From positions 73,655,001 through 73,719,000 of the forward strand of contig JAKSXM010000007.1 of the NCBI GenBank assembly GCA_022575985.1: a stretch of DNA of 64,000 nucleotides, in the 5' to 3' direction. The position numbers and the translations under genes are program-made. This document shows, in pieces, positions 31,750 through 42,829 of this stretch; the first letter of the stretch is position 1, and each line of letters opens with the position of its first letter. The notes beneath the pieces are model-generated. The model was not told where the DNA came from and did no database searches. It worked only from the letters and a program-made list of their open reading frames with translations. This DNA comes from Anagrus nilaparvatae (lineage: Eukaryota; Arthropoda; Insecta; Hymenoptera; Mymaridae).

Positions 31750-34700
31750 ATGGATGGAATGACCTACAAAGTTCTACTGCTTTTCCAGACAGTTCTACAC
31801 TTCCTGCCAGACAAATTTAACGGTATACAAAACTTTGAAGTTCTTTGAAAAAAAAAATCGTTGGCAAAAGAAAGGTCATCAATTTTATTTGCAACTAAAA
31901 TTTATACCTTTAGACGAATTAGCTAATAATGATATTTTTAAGATTCGTTAGAGTGCATTCTTTATTGCGCAACTTGAGATAATTTTTTTAGTGGTTTCAG
32001 AATTTATCAAAAGTTAAAATGAATTTAGTAAACACAAACTAATACATATTGGTAAATATAACCAAAAAATTAGTAAATTTTACTAAAAATACTTACTAAT
32101 TTTTTTTATGCATATAATCAAAAAATATCCACCCAAGCACATTCAGTAAATAATTTCTACTAATAATAATCGGTATTTAAGATTTAAAAAAACCATGACT
32201 CAAAAAGAACCACATGGAACTGCTGTTTTGTACAAAACAAAAGAATTTAATGTTAAATTTAAAATTGATTACAATTCCGAAATTTTTTCTTTCCCAGAAG
32301 TATTATTTTTAAACAAAGAAGAAAACATAAGTTTTACTTTCATGATAGATACGAAATCAAGCAATTCTGCAACCACATACTCTTTGACATTAAAATTTAA
32401 TCAAATTATTAATTTTTATTCGATTAAATTTTATTTAATTTCAAAAAATGATTTTTGTTTAAAATTTTATCCAGAAAAAGATTATTCAAATTTATATTGT
32501 TACAAGGCTCATACTGTTACCAACGATAAAAGTAGTTGCATTGATTGTGAGTCCAGTAGTAGTAGAAGTACTAGTATCGCTAGTTTTAATAGTACCATTG
32601 ATACTGTCAGTAGTTCTAGCCATAGCAGTAACTATAAATTTATTAGTTCATTGTCTATTAATCAAATTTTATGCTCATTTGGCATAAGATCGAGTCACTT
32701 AAAAAAAATATCAAATTCTTTAAAAGTTGCTTTTGATTCTGGAGATTACAGCGATTTAACGATTACTGTTTTCGATAGAACTTTTAGGGTTCATAAAATT
32801 GTTCTTGTTTGTAAAAGCAACGTTTTTAAAAAAATGATTGACATAGACATGATTGAAAGACAAAGTAATAAAATAAATTTAAAAAATACTGTACATGTTG
32901 AAACTTTTGAAGAAATTTTGAAATTTATGTACAAAGGAAAATGTAATTTATCGATAAATACTTTTGAAATATTTTGTTTTGCTCATCAATACGAAATTGA
33001 AGATTTGAAAAAAGATTGCGAGAAGTATATGATTTTAAATGTTTCGAAATTTAATAAAATAGAATTGCTTAAAATTTTGAGCATTGAAAACTATAATTTA
33101 AATGAATTAGACATTGCCTTTCAAAAGTACATCGATAATAATGAAACTAACGTAATAAGAGATAAAAAATTCATTGCTTATTTATGTGATAATATGAATA
33201 CCAAAAATATTAATTATATTTTTAAATTAGCCGTTAAGCATAAACTTCCATGTGAAGGAAAAGTCAAAGAATTTATTACATTAAATTTACAAGAGTTTAT
33301 GAAAAATAAAGATTTTGTTAAACTCATAAAAAAATATCCAGAATTTATGTAAGATATTTTGGATAATATAGCTTCTGGGAATTACAATATATTAAAGAAA
33401 TGATTCAATTTTTTTATATTTTTTCGATATTTGTGTAGTATCTCAGATTTTAACTAGGGCATTAGATAAGGGTGCAAAACGTACAAAAAACAGCAACTAA
33501 AATTTTTTAATAATGCATTATTTTCTATAATACTTATCTTAATAAAGTTTTTTCAAAAAATTTTTTCGCTCAAGTAGAATGCTAAGTGATTGCAAATGAC
33601 TTCAAAAAAAAAAAAATTTCTTTTATTTAGAGTACAATGAAAAAAAAAAAATCGGTTACCGCTACCGAATTTCTTATTGTAACTACCAGAATCCCAGTTG
33701 TAGCAGCTAGGAATTTTTTTTCTCATTTTAATGGTTATACGAATGACATTAAACCTAATAAGCAGGCAGCCCATAGGGGGACATTTTTGAAACTACTCAG
33801 GCGGCTTCAAAGCCATCGAGATAACGAATTTCTAGACTTTTGACCAGGATCCATTGTACGAATGGGAAGCCTACTAGTTTCAGAAAGGCGCCTATTAAAA
33901 GACTCTCTTGAAACCAGGTTAAACTTTTACACTATACTCTACAAAGCTTTCTAATAGCGCACTAAGAGTTTAGCCTATGCCCCATTGTCCTGAAGGTGTG
34001 AAGCCCCCCTCCCCCTAAAAATTAAACTAACCCAAGTGAGCCAAATGAAACCAGGAAAAATATTACGCATTTTTTATTTTCAGTATAACATACGTATGTT
34101 ATAAATATGGTCTACGCTAATTAGTCCAGGAGTGAATCTGAGGATATTTTAGCCCAGTAAAATTAATTTTTTGGACAGTTATGGGTTAAAATTTCCCCTT
34201 TGGACAGGTTGGAGTAAGCCATTTTGCAATATTCGATTGCTTTGGTGAAAAGAAATCGTGTGTTTAATTTGCCCTGGTTTCATTTGGGTCACCTGGTTGA
34301 CTTAAATTTGTGGAGGGGAGTGAATTACCCCCCTAAATACTTTTCTTAGGCTAATGTTTAAAAACCAGTTTTTCTGTTAATATTAAGACAGAATCTTGGT
34401 AAGAAATTGGAAGAAAAACATAAATTTGGGGGGAGGCGGCTGTATCCCCTCAGGACAATGGGGCATAGACTAAAGTTTGGGTACGTTATCGAAAAGCTTT
34501 GTAAAGTCACGTATAAAAGTTTAAAATACAATTTTTTTTTTTGAGTCCTACCATTCCACGGTGCTTGCATTTTAAATGGCTGTAGTTCATTTTTTTTTAA
34601 TTTTCTTTATTTTCAATCGTTTAAAAAAAAAAAAAATTTTGCTGCCACAACCGGAATTTCGGTAACGGGAACCGAAATTTTTATCTTTTAAAATCGTTTA

Positions 34701-37700
34701 ATCAAAAAAAAAAATTCGGTATATTTCTGCTTGTCAGCAGCTGTTTTTTTTCAAGTTTTCTAAAATAGAAACGATCAAATGAATTTTTAATTTAAAAAAG
34801 TGCACTTTGACACTATAGAATAGAGCTTTTTTTTAAATCTAATTTTTGTTGATTTTTATTCAGCACGCAATTTAATTTTTTTAACCTTTTAACAATATTA
34901 ACTTCTATGTCTTTAATTAAGATAGCACCCAAAAATTGGCTAAGTACATATGATTATGTATATAGCTAAATTTTAAAGGACAAATTTAGCACAATAATAC
35001 TGTACTGCACTTCTTTTGCGCAAGCCAACTTAAAAATTCCTGACAAACATTTGCCATATCTGTTTCTGGTTTAATATAGTACCAAAAGTCTGATTTACAA
35101 AAAAAGTTCCACACAATACGGCACATGTATCTGGCTTTCAGACTTCGTTTCCAGGCAGAACGTTAGCTATTATAGGGTTTTTTAACTTTAGCATTTTAAA
35201 AACTGTCTCCATCCTTAAATTTTAAGGAAATTTATTAAATTTATATTTGACTTAAAAAGAAAAATTTTAGTAAGAAACGTGTAATTATTGTAATAAAGCT
35301 GCAGCTAATTGTTAATATATTCTAAAAATAATATAATTACTTAATTGTTTTGTTAGATCAGATAATTTAAAAAAAATTAAAAATGAATTGTTTTAATACA
35401 TTTATCCCTGTAAGTATTTTTAAAAAATTTTTTTTTAATTTAATTTTTTTCTATAACTATTTAATAGCTTTGTAAATATATTAACGTTATTTGTTTTGAA
35501 TCGTGTATAAATAAATTACACAATTTATTAATTTACGTAAGTTTAAAAATTACTATTTATTGATCAATAAGTATTTTTTTCAATTTATTATAATATAAAG
35601 TATATTTAAATAAACCCGATATATTGAAAAAAAAAAAAAAAAAACAATTTTTATGCAGCGTGATTTGTAGGCCACATAATATTAAATGCTTTGAGTTTAT
35701 AGATAGATTTACTCAGATTAGATTGAAAAAAGAAACTTATTTTCGATTTTTTAACTTAATGTTTTAGCATCAATTTAAAAATTGGCATTTTGGACCAAAT
35801 ATGGGCATTTGCTTTATTGACTATAGCGATGAGAGACTCATAAGAAAATGAAATGAGGCAAACTGGAAGTATTTTGGTTGAATTGGAAGATGACAGCATT
35901 ATTTGGAAAATTGCCCAAAAACCCTATTTTATGATTTTGTCGTAACATTGAACTAAACTAGCACCCTTAAAAAAATCTAAGTAACCAATTTAGTGCTATT
36001 TAAAAAACACATAACTATGATAATTTACCTTTCTAGAGGTTCAGAAAAGTTTTCTGTACGTTTGACAGTCATTTAACTCAAAAAATGCTAAATTTGAATT
36101 TCAAGCTACAATATTTTGACCATAACTCTGAATCTGTCAGAAATAAATAAAAATAACCTATTTCATCGTTTCTAGCAAGTCAAAAAAAATGCGGAATGCC
36201 CTTTAAAAATAGTTTTTAAACATTTTTTAGTCCTTGGCAAGTTTTTGACGTCGAAAACTATCCTATATTTGGCATTTTAACCACTGTAATTAGCCCATAT
36301 TATAACTTGCCTTATTTAAATCTTATTTTAAAAAATTTTTTGGGAATCAGGAGATAGTTCTCCTACTTTCTTTATTTAATTTAGAATATTTTTTTATAAA
36401 AACTTTTCAAATTTAATAAAAAAATGAAGCCATAATGTTGTTGTAAAAAATCTCAAATACTCGAAAATGACGCAATATTTAATTTCAAGGGCTTTAAATA
36501 TTTAAAAAAAGAAGAATTAGTTCATTTTTGCTAAAATTTTTCAGAACTTTATTATATTGCAATCTAAAATTATAATGCAAAAGCAAATGGGAACTTATTT
36601 TTTATATTTCGCGCATTTCATGAAATTAAATTAAGCCATAGCATTGCGTGGAATTTTTATAATTTATACCAGCCCAAAATATCTTATTGGTAAAGAGGAT
36701 TTACAGTATATACTATACCAAAGAATATTTATATACTACTACGTCGTATATAATATATCGGTTTGAAAACGATAGAGACCTCCCGTAATTTGCTAATATC
36801 TCGGTCAAAAATAGTCGTAATTGATCCGGGTAAGAAAAAAATTGAGTGACATTTATGCACGTACTCCCATACAGAAGTATAAGATTGTAAGTTTTTTTAA
36901 AAAAGAGTTACGACATTAAATAGGTCAAAAAACTGTGATTACCACAGTTTTTTTTTAATGGTCATTTTCAACGGTCGATTTTTTGTACTAAAAATTAATA
37001 ATTTTTTATGAAAATTTAACTGCGGGTCCTTTGACTCTTTCACTTCCTGGGGCCGTTGGATTTTTTAAAAAATATTAATAAAATATTGATTTATAACCCT
37101 TCAAACTTTTTTTATCAAAAAAAAACTAAAACTTTTTTTAGTATATGTCGCAGTATTTTGTTTACTAACGGTATTTTTGTAAAAATATAAATATTTTTTT
37201 TCGATTAAATAATTTAAAAATATTGAGGTTAAATTTTTTTATTTTTAAGTGCGAACAGATTTAATTTAAAATTTAATATTTTTAAAATATTTAATCAGAA
37301 AAAATATTAAGTTAGAATTTTCATAAAATTTATTTATCTTTTTTTTAAATTAACCTAACCTAACCTAACCTAATCTAACAATTAATAAAATTATAAATTA
37401 ACCTAAATATTAATAAAATTAATAATTAAACTCTATATGTTTCAAGAAAACGCCTTGAGTTAACGAAAGTACTGCGTCATGTATATTCTTTGATACTACT
37501 TTTTTGATATTAGACATGTCAATTTTTAAATGTGGTGTTGGTTTCTTTTCAGGATAAGAAAATGGCATTGATGCAAGCGAGATAATGAATTTTAAAATTA
37601 TTATCTCTCGCTTCCTCTTATATATGTATTATCCTATCCTGGGAACACTTTTTATGTACAAATAAATTCACCTTTACACTGCAACACCGTGTATATCAAA

Positions 37701-38874
37701 TTAGTTTTTGTGGAGATTATTTGCAAAGAAAATACTCTTGTCTTACAATGCATAAAATTTATAATATAAACAAATAGATAAAAATGTTTGAAAAATGTAA
37801 TGATAGAATTTAGAGATTAAATTTTGGTGTGTATTACTGTTAAAGTAAATTTTACGCATCATGAGTGTGTAAATTATAGTTTGTATGGACGATATTTTCT
37901 GTTACTGAAGCAAAAGTAAAAAAGAAAAGAAAAAATTTTTAGCACTTAGGTCTTTTTACAAATTAGATGAATTTGTGATCCAAAAGGCACTTCTTTATTA
38001 CAGTCAAAGCTACTCTGAATCAAAAAATTAATCCTATGGATTGAGAACGTTTTATAATTCGATTAAAAATTAATTTTTATAATTTTTGTTAATATTTGTT
38101 AAATTTTGTATTATCTAAAGTAAAATAAATATTTTTCATACTCTCATAAAAACTAGATATTATTAATTTAAAATTTTTGACCATAAGTTAAAACCTTGGC
38201 CTTAGAATTAGACTCTTTACATTTTATTGATCAACTTGGAAACGTTGTATGCCATACAATGCATAATTCTAGTAATAGATACATTGTCGCTAATTTTTAA
38301 TATTTATTCATAAATACTTCTGTCAGCTCTCGTTGCAGCAATAACTGCATTACACGTATAGAAAAACAGCTAAATGCTAAACGAAAGGTGTGGCTACGTG
38401 GAATATTTCTGAGCAGGTATAGCTATATAAGGTTATGTTATTAATTTTTTAAATCAATTTTTTTTAAAACTGATACAGTGTTCTATATGCATACATTGAA
38501 TTTAAAAAAAGACATTTCATGATATTTATACGGTGGAAAAAAAGTAGTCAGACAAGACTTTCATTGAGTGTAAAGAATTTATTCGTGGTGATTTTAATGA
38601 AAATAACTTTATTCGATTAAATAGTCTGACTGCTAATATTTTTTCAACTATTTTATATTATTCATTTAATTAATCTGTTAATTTTTATAATTAATAATCA
38701 AAATTTAATTAAATATTTTTTTTTATTCGCAGATAAAATGAGACATCAAAAAATTATCTTTGGGAGCTCAAAAAAATTGTAAGTTATTAAAAACATTTTA
38801 TAATTAGTATTATAACCTTCTATTATTTTAGTAAAAATTGGAAATTTACAGAGCCTACCAGATCAATAAGTTAA
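31750..38874 (+). CDS. Possible small secreted basic peptide, three exons across a 6.9-kb intron
   Basis: Exon 1 (31750-31822) encodes MDGMTYKVLLLFQTVLHFLP and four more residues, a good signal peptide, and ends G|GTATAC in phase 1. Two small exons downstream fit the phase: 38733-38778 (after TTTTATTCGCAG, before GTAAGT) and 38832-38874 (after TATTTTAG). Spliced together they would give about 53 residues with a Lys/Arg-rich mature part (KMRHQKIIFGSSKKF... then a stop). The TD-POZ gene and a foldback element lie in intron 1. Splice sites are good, but the join over 6.9 kb is inference; exon 1 may belong to something else. Family not recognised. Confidence 0.3.
32195..33352 (+). CDS. Intronless TD-POZ (MATH-like plus BTB) protein
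   Basis: A single open frame of 385 residues. Residues 1-110 are a weak MATH/TRAF-like segment of alternating hydrophobic strands. About 117-150 is a serine-rich linker (SSSSRSTSIASF, then SSSSHSS). About 170-285 is a BTB/POZ domain with SGDYSDLTI, the hallmark HKIVLVCKSNVFKKMI and FEEILKFMYKGK. About 290-385 is a helical BACK-like tail. This is the layout of speckle-type POZ proteins, substrate adaptors of Cullin-3 ubiquitin ligases, a family known to be expanded in some insects. Here the MATH segment is degenerate, so substrate choice may differ. The frame is AT-rich in codon use like its surroundings. Lack of introns suggests origin by retroposition or lineage-specific duplication. AATAAA occurs at 33541. 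Confidence 0.85.
   Translation: MTQKEPHGTAVLYKTKEFNVKFKIDYNSEIFSFPEVLFLNKEENISFTFMIDTKSSNSATTYSLTLKFNQIINFYSIKFYLISKNDFCLKFYPEKDYSNLYCYKAHTVTNDKSSCIDCESSSSRSTSIASFNSTIDTVSSSSHSSNYKFISSLSINQILCSFGIRSSHLKKISNSLKVAFDSGDYSDLTITVFDRTFRVHKIVLVCKSNVFKKMIDIDMIERQSNKINLKNTVHVETFEEILKFMYKGKCNLSINTFEIFCFAHQYEIEDLKKDCEKYMILNVSKFNKIELLKILSIENYNLNELDIAFQKYIDNNETNVIRDKKFIAYLCDNMNTKNINYIFKLAVKHKLPCEGKVKEFITLNLQEFMKNKDFVKLIKKYPEFM
33541..33546 (+). terminator. Polyadenylation signal of the TD-POZ gene
   Basis: AATAAA about 190 nt after the TD-POZ stop codon. Confidence 0.45.
33640..34690. mobile_element. Foldback element, about 1 kb, boundaries approximate
   Basis: Inverted arms pair outward from about 34200: GCCTATGCCCCATTGTCCTG (33973) with CAGGACAATGGGGCATAG (34453), CAAAGCTTTC with GAAAAGCTTTG, and a GGTTACCGCTACCGAA end (33653) with TTTCGGTAACGGGAACCGAA (34658). 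The ends are A-rich and a target duplication is not clear. Short frames inside look accidental. Confidence 0.6.
35771..35950. repeat. Diverged arm of the hAT-like foldback family
   Basis: AAAAATTGGCATTTTGGACC, TTGACTATAGCGATGAGAG, GGAAGTATTTTGGTT and CAAAAACCCTATTTTAT parallel the right arm at 26106-26310. No ends are preserved. Confidence 0.6.
37351..37379 (-). repeat. Short (TTAGG)n telomere-type tract
   Basis: Four TAACC units are followed by TAATC and TAAC, which is (TTAGG)n on the minus strand, the ancestral insect telomere repeat. It is only about 29 bp long and interstitial, flanked by AT-rich DNA with another lone TTAACCTAA nearby. Confidence 0.8.
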
Positions 38875-38956
38875 CATATGCAATTAATTTGACTATTGAG
38901 GAAGCCATAAAGAATAAATAAATGAATTTCATTTTACTTACAAGACTGATTGGATG

Positions 38957-39524
38957 AGGAAATCACATAAAAAGGTAATTAACAGTTTACCACCAACTCT
39001 TAAAATTGACTTGAATTTTTGTGAAATTCGCTTCAGCACTACCTTAGCCAAAAAGTTTGTATATTTAAACTTTTTTGACAAACACCATTTGGGGTGGGTT
39101 CACTCTTTCCTGGGGGTGAAAAAAAATTTTTTTAAGTCATTGGAATCAATTATTTTAGGCATTCTAAAACGAAAAGGTGAATATGAATTTTTTAATTAAA
39201 TGCACCCCTTTCAAGTTAAAGCTCTTAAAACTTTGATTACTCGAGTATTTCATTCGAAGAAATCAAAGTTTTAAGAGGTGTAACTTGAAAGGTATGCATT
39301 TAATTTAAAAATTAATATTCACTTTTTAATTTTAGAATGCAAAAATTGATCGATTCCCATCGCTATTTTAAAAATGTTATTTTTAATCAACACAAAGGGG
39401 GTTCGAAAAAAAAATTTAAATACATAAACTTTTTAGCTAAGGTAGTACTGAAGCGGATTTCACAAAAATTTAGGTTACTTGTAGGAGTTGGTGGAAAACT
39501 GAAAGGACCTGTAATAATTTCCTC
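38957..39524. mobile_element. Foldback element, family F copy 1
   Basis: The ends are GAGGAAATCACATAAAAAGG and, inverted, GGACCTGTAATAATTTCCTC. The arms pair through CCACCAACTCTTAAAATTG with its complement, GCACTACCTTAGC-AAAAAG, CATTTGGGGTGGG-type text and AAAGTTTTAAGAGGTG, with a centre near 39245 at ATCAAAGTTTTAAG. A related copy lies at 42830-43400. A frame of 81 codons in the left arm is discussed in the findings. Confidence 0.75.
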
Positions 39525-39742
39525 TATACTATAAAAAATATTTTTCTTTAAAACTTCAACAAAATATAGTTTTTTAACAAAGTTAAAGTCTAGTATACAT
39601 TAATTTATATAACTTCTGTAATTGATTAACTAATGTAAAACAAGAGTTTATTTTGCTTCAGAGTAAGAAAAATTTTTATACAATATTACTAGTTTAGTAT
39701 TTTTACACTAAAAAATAGTAAATTCACTACACTGAAAAAAAA

Positions 39743-39942
39743 TTCCGGTTGCCGCAACCGGAATTCCGGCTGCGGCAACCGGAATTTTTCCCGTTGCGGC
39801 AACCGGATATTCCGGTTGCGGCAACCGGATTTTCCAGTTGCGGCAACCGGAATTCCAGTTGCGGCAACCGGATTTTCCAGTTGCGGCAACCGGAATTCCA
39901 GTTGCGGTAACCGGAATTCCGGTTGCGGCAACCGGAATTCCT
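39743..39942. repeat. 21-bp GC-rich minisatellite, left arm
   Basis: About nine units of GGTTGCGGCAACCGGAATTC plus one base, with variants such as GGATTTTCCA and GGAATTCCA. Each unit is itself made of two palindromes, GGTTGC-GGCAACC and GGAATTCC. Multiple-of-three length keeps several frames open (repeating PVAATGI or RLPQPEF), which explains the apparent long frames here. Confidence 0.9.
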
Positions 39943-41265
39943 GCTTTGAAAAATGGATTTTTTTTTACGTAAAAGACATAATATAAAACAATTCTATCCA
40001 TAAAAATAGATGTTTCAAGAAGAATAATTTAAATTTTGTATAAAAGTTGTTTAAATTTATATTGTTTATTACACTAAACTATTTGACTAAAAAATTTTTA
40101 AAATTATAATAGTATATTGACACTATTATTATTATTATTATAGCATTTATTTTGTCTGAGCAAAAATATATTTTTTACTCTTGTTTTTACATAGTCAATT
40201 AATTAATTTAATATTTAAATAAGAATAAAATAAAATCTTTTAATAAATTAAAATTAGTCAAATTATTATGTTAAGTAAAATAATAAATTGCTGAAAATAC
40301 CTAAAATAAATTCTGAAAGAAGTACAATTCTTGGGAAAATCATTCGATCCATAAAGTTGTCATTGTAATAATCTTCCATTCTATCATAATTAAACATTTT
40401 CCACTAGTTTTTACTACTTTTAATCCTTTTTTTACATTTTTTACATCAAAAATATTATCAATCGTATAAATTAGCTTTTAAGAATGCCAAAATAACTATT
40501 TTTTTCCTGACTAATTTAAATTTATTATATTTAAATCTTGAACCTCTCTTGAACCAAAGTAAAATATATTATTTCAACATTAAAAATTGATTCAGACCTT
40601 TAGTTAGTATCTTTAGTTAATTTAAACTGACGTATTTTCGCTGAGACTCCCGAATTTTCCTATTGAAAATACAGGATTTAAGAGTTATTATGAGTATCTT
40701 TTTCTGAACCATAAAGTTTCTTAAAATATTTGATTTTCTCAAAATTTGTTTTTGTCTCAGAAAAAATTGCTTAAAAATACTCAAAAGTTCAGTATCATTT
40801 AATAGGTCTTTTAGGGGAAATAGGAAATAGGTTAGTTTAACTTATTTCTGGGCTATCACAAGGTTTTAAACAATTTTTTGTGTTCAAATAATATATTTTA
40901 GTGTGGCTCAAGACTTAAATATTAAATATTAAACTTATTTACAGAAAAAAATTATTCAAATTAAAAATTCCATGGAAATTTAGAAGACCCTGTATAATTT
41001 AAATTATAAAATTTCTGATGTTTTTAAGGTGGATTAAGTAGGATTTATCTATACAATATTTGCTAACAATCAGATTTAAATAAAAATAGTCAAATATATT
41101 AGTTTAAAGAAATAATGCGTAATAAATACTATTAACATTAATAATTAATTAATAACTTTTAAAAAGTATAAAAAATTATATTTATTCTTCTTAAAACATC
41201 TATTTTTACAGATAGAATTGTTTTATATTAAGTCTTTGACGTAAAAAACAATTTATTTTTAAAGC

Positions 41266-41402
41266 TGGAATTCCGGTTGCCGCAACTGGAATTCCGGCTG
41301 CCGCAACTGGAAATTCCGGTTGCCGCAACTGGAATTCCGGCTGCCGCAACCGGATATTCCGGTTGCCGCAACTGGAATAATCCGGTTGCGGCAACCGGAA
41401 TT
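41266..41402. repeat. 21-bp GC-rich minisatellite, right arm
   Basis: About six units, mostly GGTTGCCGCAACTGGAATTC type, are the inverted counterpart of 39743-39942. The two arrays have homogenised to different variants (GCGGCAA on the left, GCCGCAA on the right), so each expanded after the palindrome formed. Confidence 0.9.
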
Positions 41403-41626
41403 TTTTTTCAGTGTACATAAGTGTAGTAATATTGTGTAAATTTTGCAAATAAATTTGATAGCAATAATAATAATTCTACACTCCAAAATTTCTTGTTCGG
41501 GTATTTGCTTTCTAGAATTTGCAAATAGTAAATGTAAATTCCAGATAGTAAATTTACTATCCTGAAAGTAATTACCCAGACAAGAATTTTTACAGTGTAT
41601 TTGTATTAAAATCTAAAGCTTTAACT

Positions 41627-41808
41627 CACACGGCGAGGCTGCTTTGCTTGAATTTTATTTTCTGCTTGAATATTCAAGCAAACTGCTTGAAAATTCAAGC
41701 AAATTGCTTGAAAATTAAAGCAAATGCTTGAAAATTGAAGCAAATGCTTGAAATTTCAAGCAATTCAAGCAACTGCTGAATTTTCAAGCAAAGCAGCCTG
41801 GCCGTGCA
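41627..41808. repeat. Palindromic element, family P copy B, internally expanded
   Basis: The ends CACACGGCGAGGCTGCTTTG and CAAAGCAGCCTGGCCGTGCA match copy A. The loop is replaced by about six copies of a 20-bp near-palindrome, TTGCTTGAAAATTCAAGCAA, with variants, making the element 182 bp instead of 72. Confidence 0.85.
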
Positions 41809-42758
41809 TTTATTGAAAATGTCAATTGGCCAAAGAAGTTTTTCATTTTTCTCAAGTACTATTTTACGATCGGAAATTTTTTGGTCTACTTAAATACTTC
41901 ATTATTATTTTAAAATATTAATTTTTTTTCTGTAATAAATAGAAATTAAAAAAATTTTTTTGCTTAAAATGTCTTAGATTTGTCAAAAAAAAGATTTTAT
42001 GTATTCTTCACGTAGTTTTAAGGCCTAAATAAGTATTTTCAACAAACGAGTTAATTCAGGCCCTTTATATTTTTATTGACTGTAAATATTCTTTTTTAGA
42101 TCATGTTAAAACAAACATTTAATTTATTGGAATTTGTCAAAAATATCATCAAAAATTACGTTCTAATTATCTGAATAAATAGAGAAGCAAAATTTTAATT
42201 TGAAGATGAAATAATATCATAATTAATGCCATGTGATAAGGGGATTTCGGGTACGTATTATCATAAGTAATATAATTATTTAAACTACATGAAAAAAAAA
42301 ACTTTAAATGTTCTTTATTTTAAAATTCTGTAGCAAAATTTATTAACCTTTTAAGCAAATGAGGCACAAGGATTTTATATAAATAGATACATAAGATATA
42401 AATTTTTCTTATTCTTCACAGTAATGAATCGGTTTCTTGATCATTATAAAAAGCTTCAAGCTGGAGGTTGAAAGCGCGAGAAAACCTCTCATTTTTACCT
42501 TAGCTCTGAATCATAAAGTTCTCTTAATAATTAAAATTTAGCAAAATGAAAAAATATTTATTTATGAAACAAGTAATATAATGTTATAATATACGAAATG
42601 CGAAGTTTTACAGGGATTGTAATCGTATTTGGTAAAATATACATTTATATCACAAGTTTCATACATAACTTGTTTTAAAAAGTGCGCTAAAGTTAGCCCA
42701 CCAGTGCATAAAAGTAGCTTTTACGCAACCTTCAAATAAGTATTTTTGGACCATTATG

Positions 42759-42826
42759 CACACGACCAGGCTGCTTTGCTTGAAATTTTTTTGTTGCTTG
42801 AATTTTCAAGCAAAGCACCCTGACCT
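42759..42826. repeat. Palindromic element, family P copy C
   Basis: CACACGACCAGGCTGCTTTG and CAAAGCACCCTGACC ends surround a TTTTTTTGTTG loop. It abuts the foldback element at 42830 exactly where that element should have its left end, suggesting insertion into it with loss of the end. Confidence 0.8.
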
Positions 42827-42829
42827 TTC

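Larger units (their letters stand above)
34691..38732. other. AT-rich noncoding DNA with repeat remnants
   Basis: It contains a diverged hAT-arm fragment (35771-35950), a (TAACC)n tract (37351-37379) and otherwise A/T-rich sequence without supported genes. It would be intronic if the 31750-38874 gene model is right. Confidence 0.4.
39730..41413. mobile_element. TA-flanked inverted-repeat element with GC-rich minisatellite ends
   Basis: The ends are CACTGAAAAAAAATTCCGG and its inverse, each flanked by TA (39728-39729, 41414-41415). The arms begin with GC-rich tandem repeats (39743-39942 and 41266-41402) and continue with paired sequence such as AAACAATTCTATC-TAAAAATAGATG to about 40120 and from about 41055. 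The middle (40120-41055) is AT-rich without a transposase. TA duplication fits a Tc1/mariner-type mobiliser. Confidence 0.7.

Noticed and set aside
39689..40001. Minus frames of 80-97 codons reading repeated PVAATGI or RLPQPEF
   Set aside because: They are translations of a 21-bp minisatellite, whose length is a multiple of three and so stays open in several frames; the same happens at 41206-41486.
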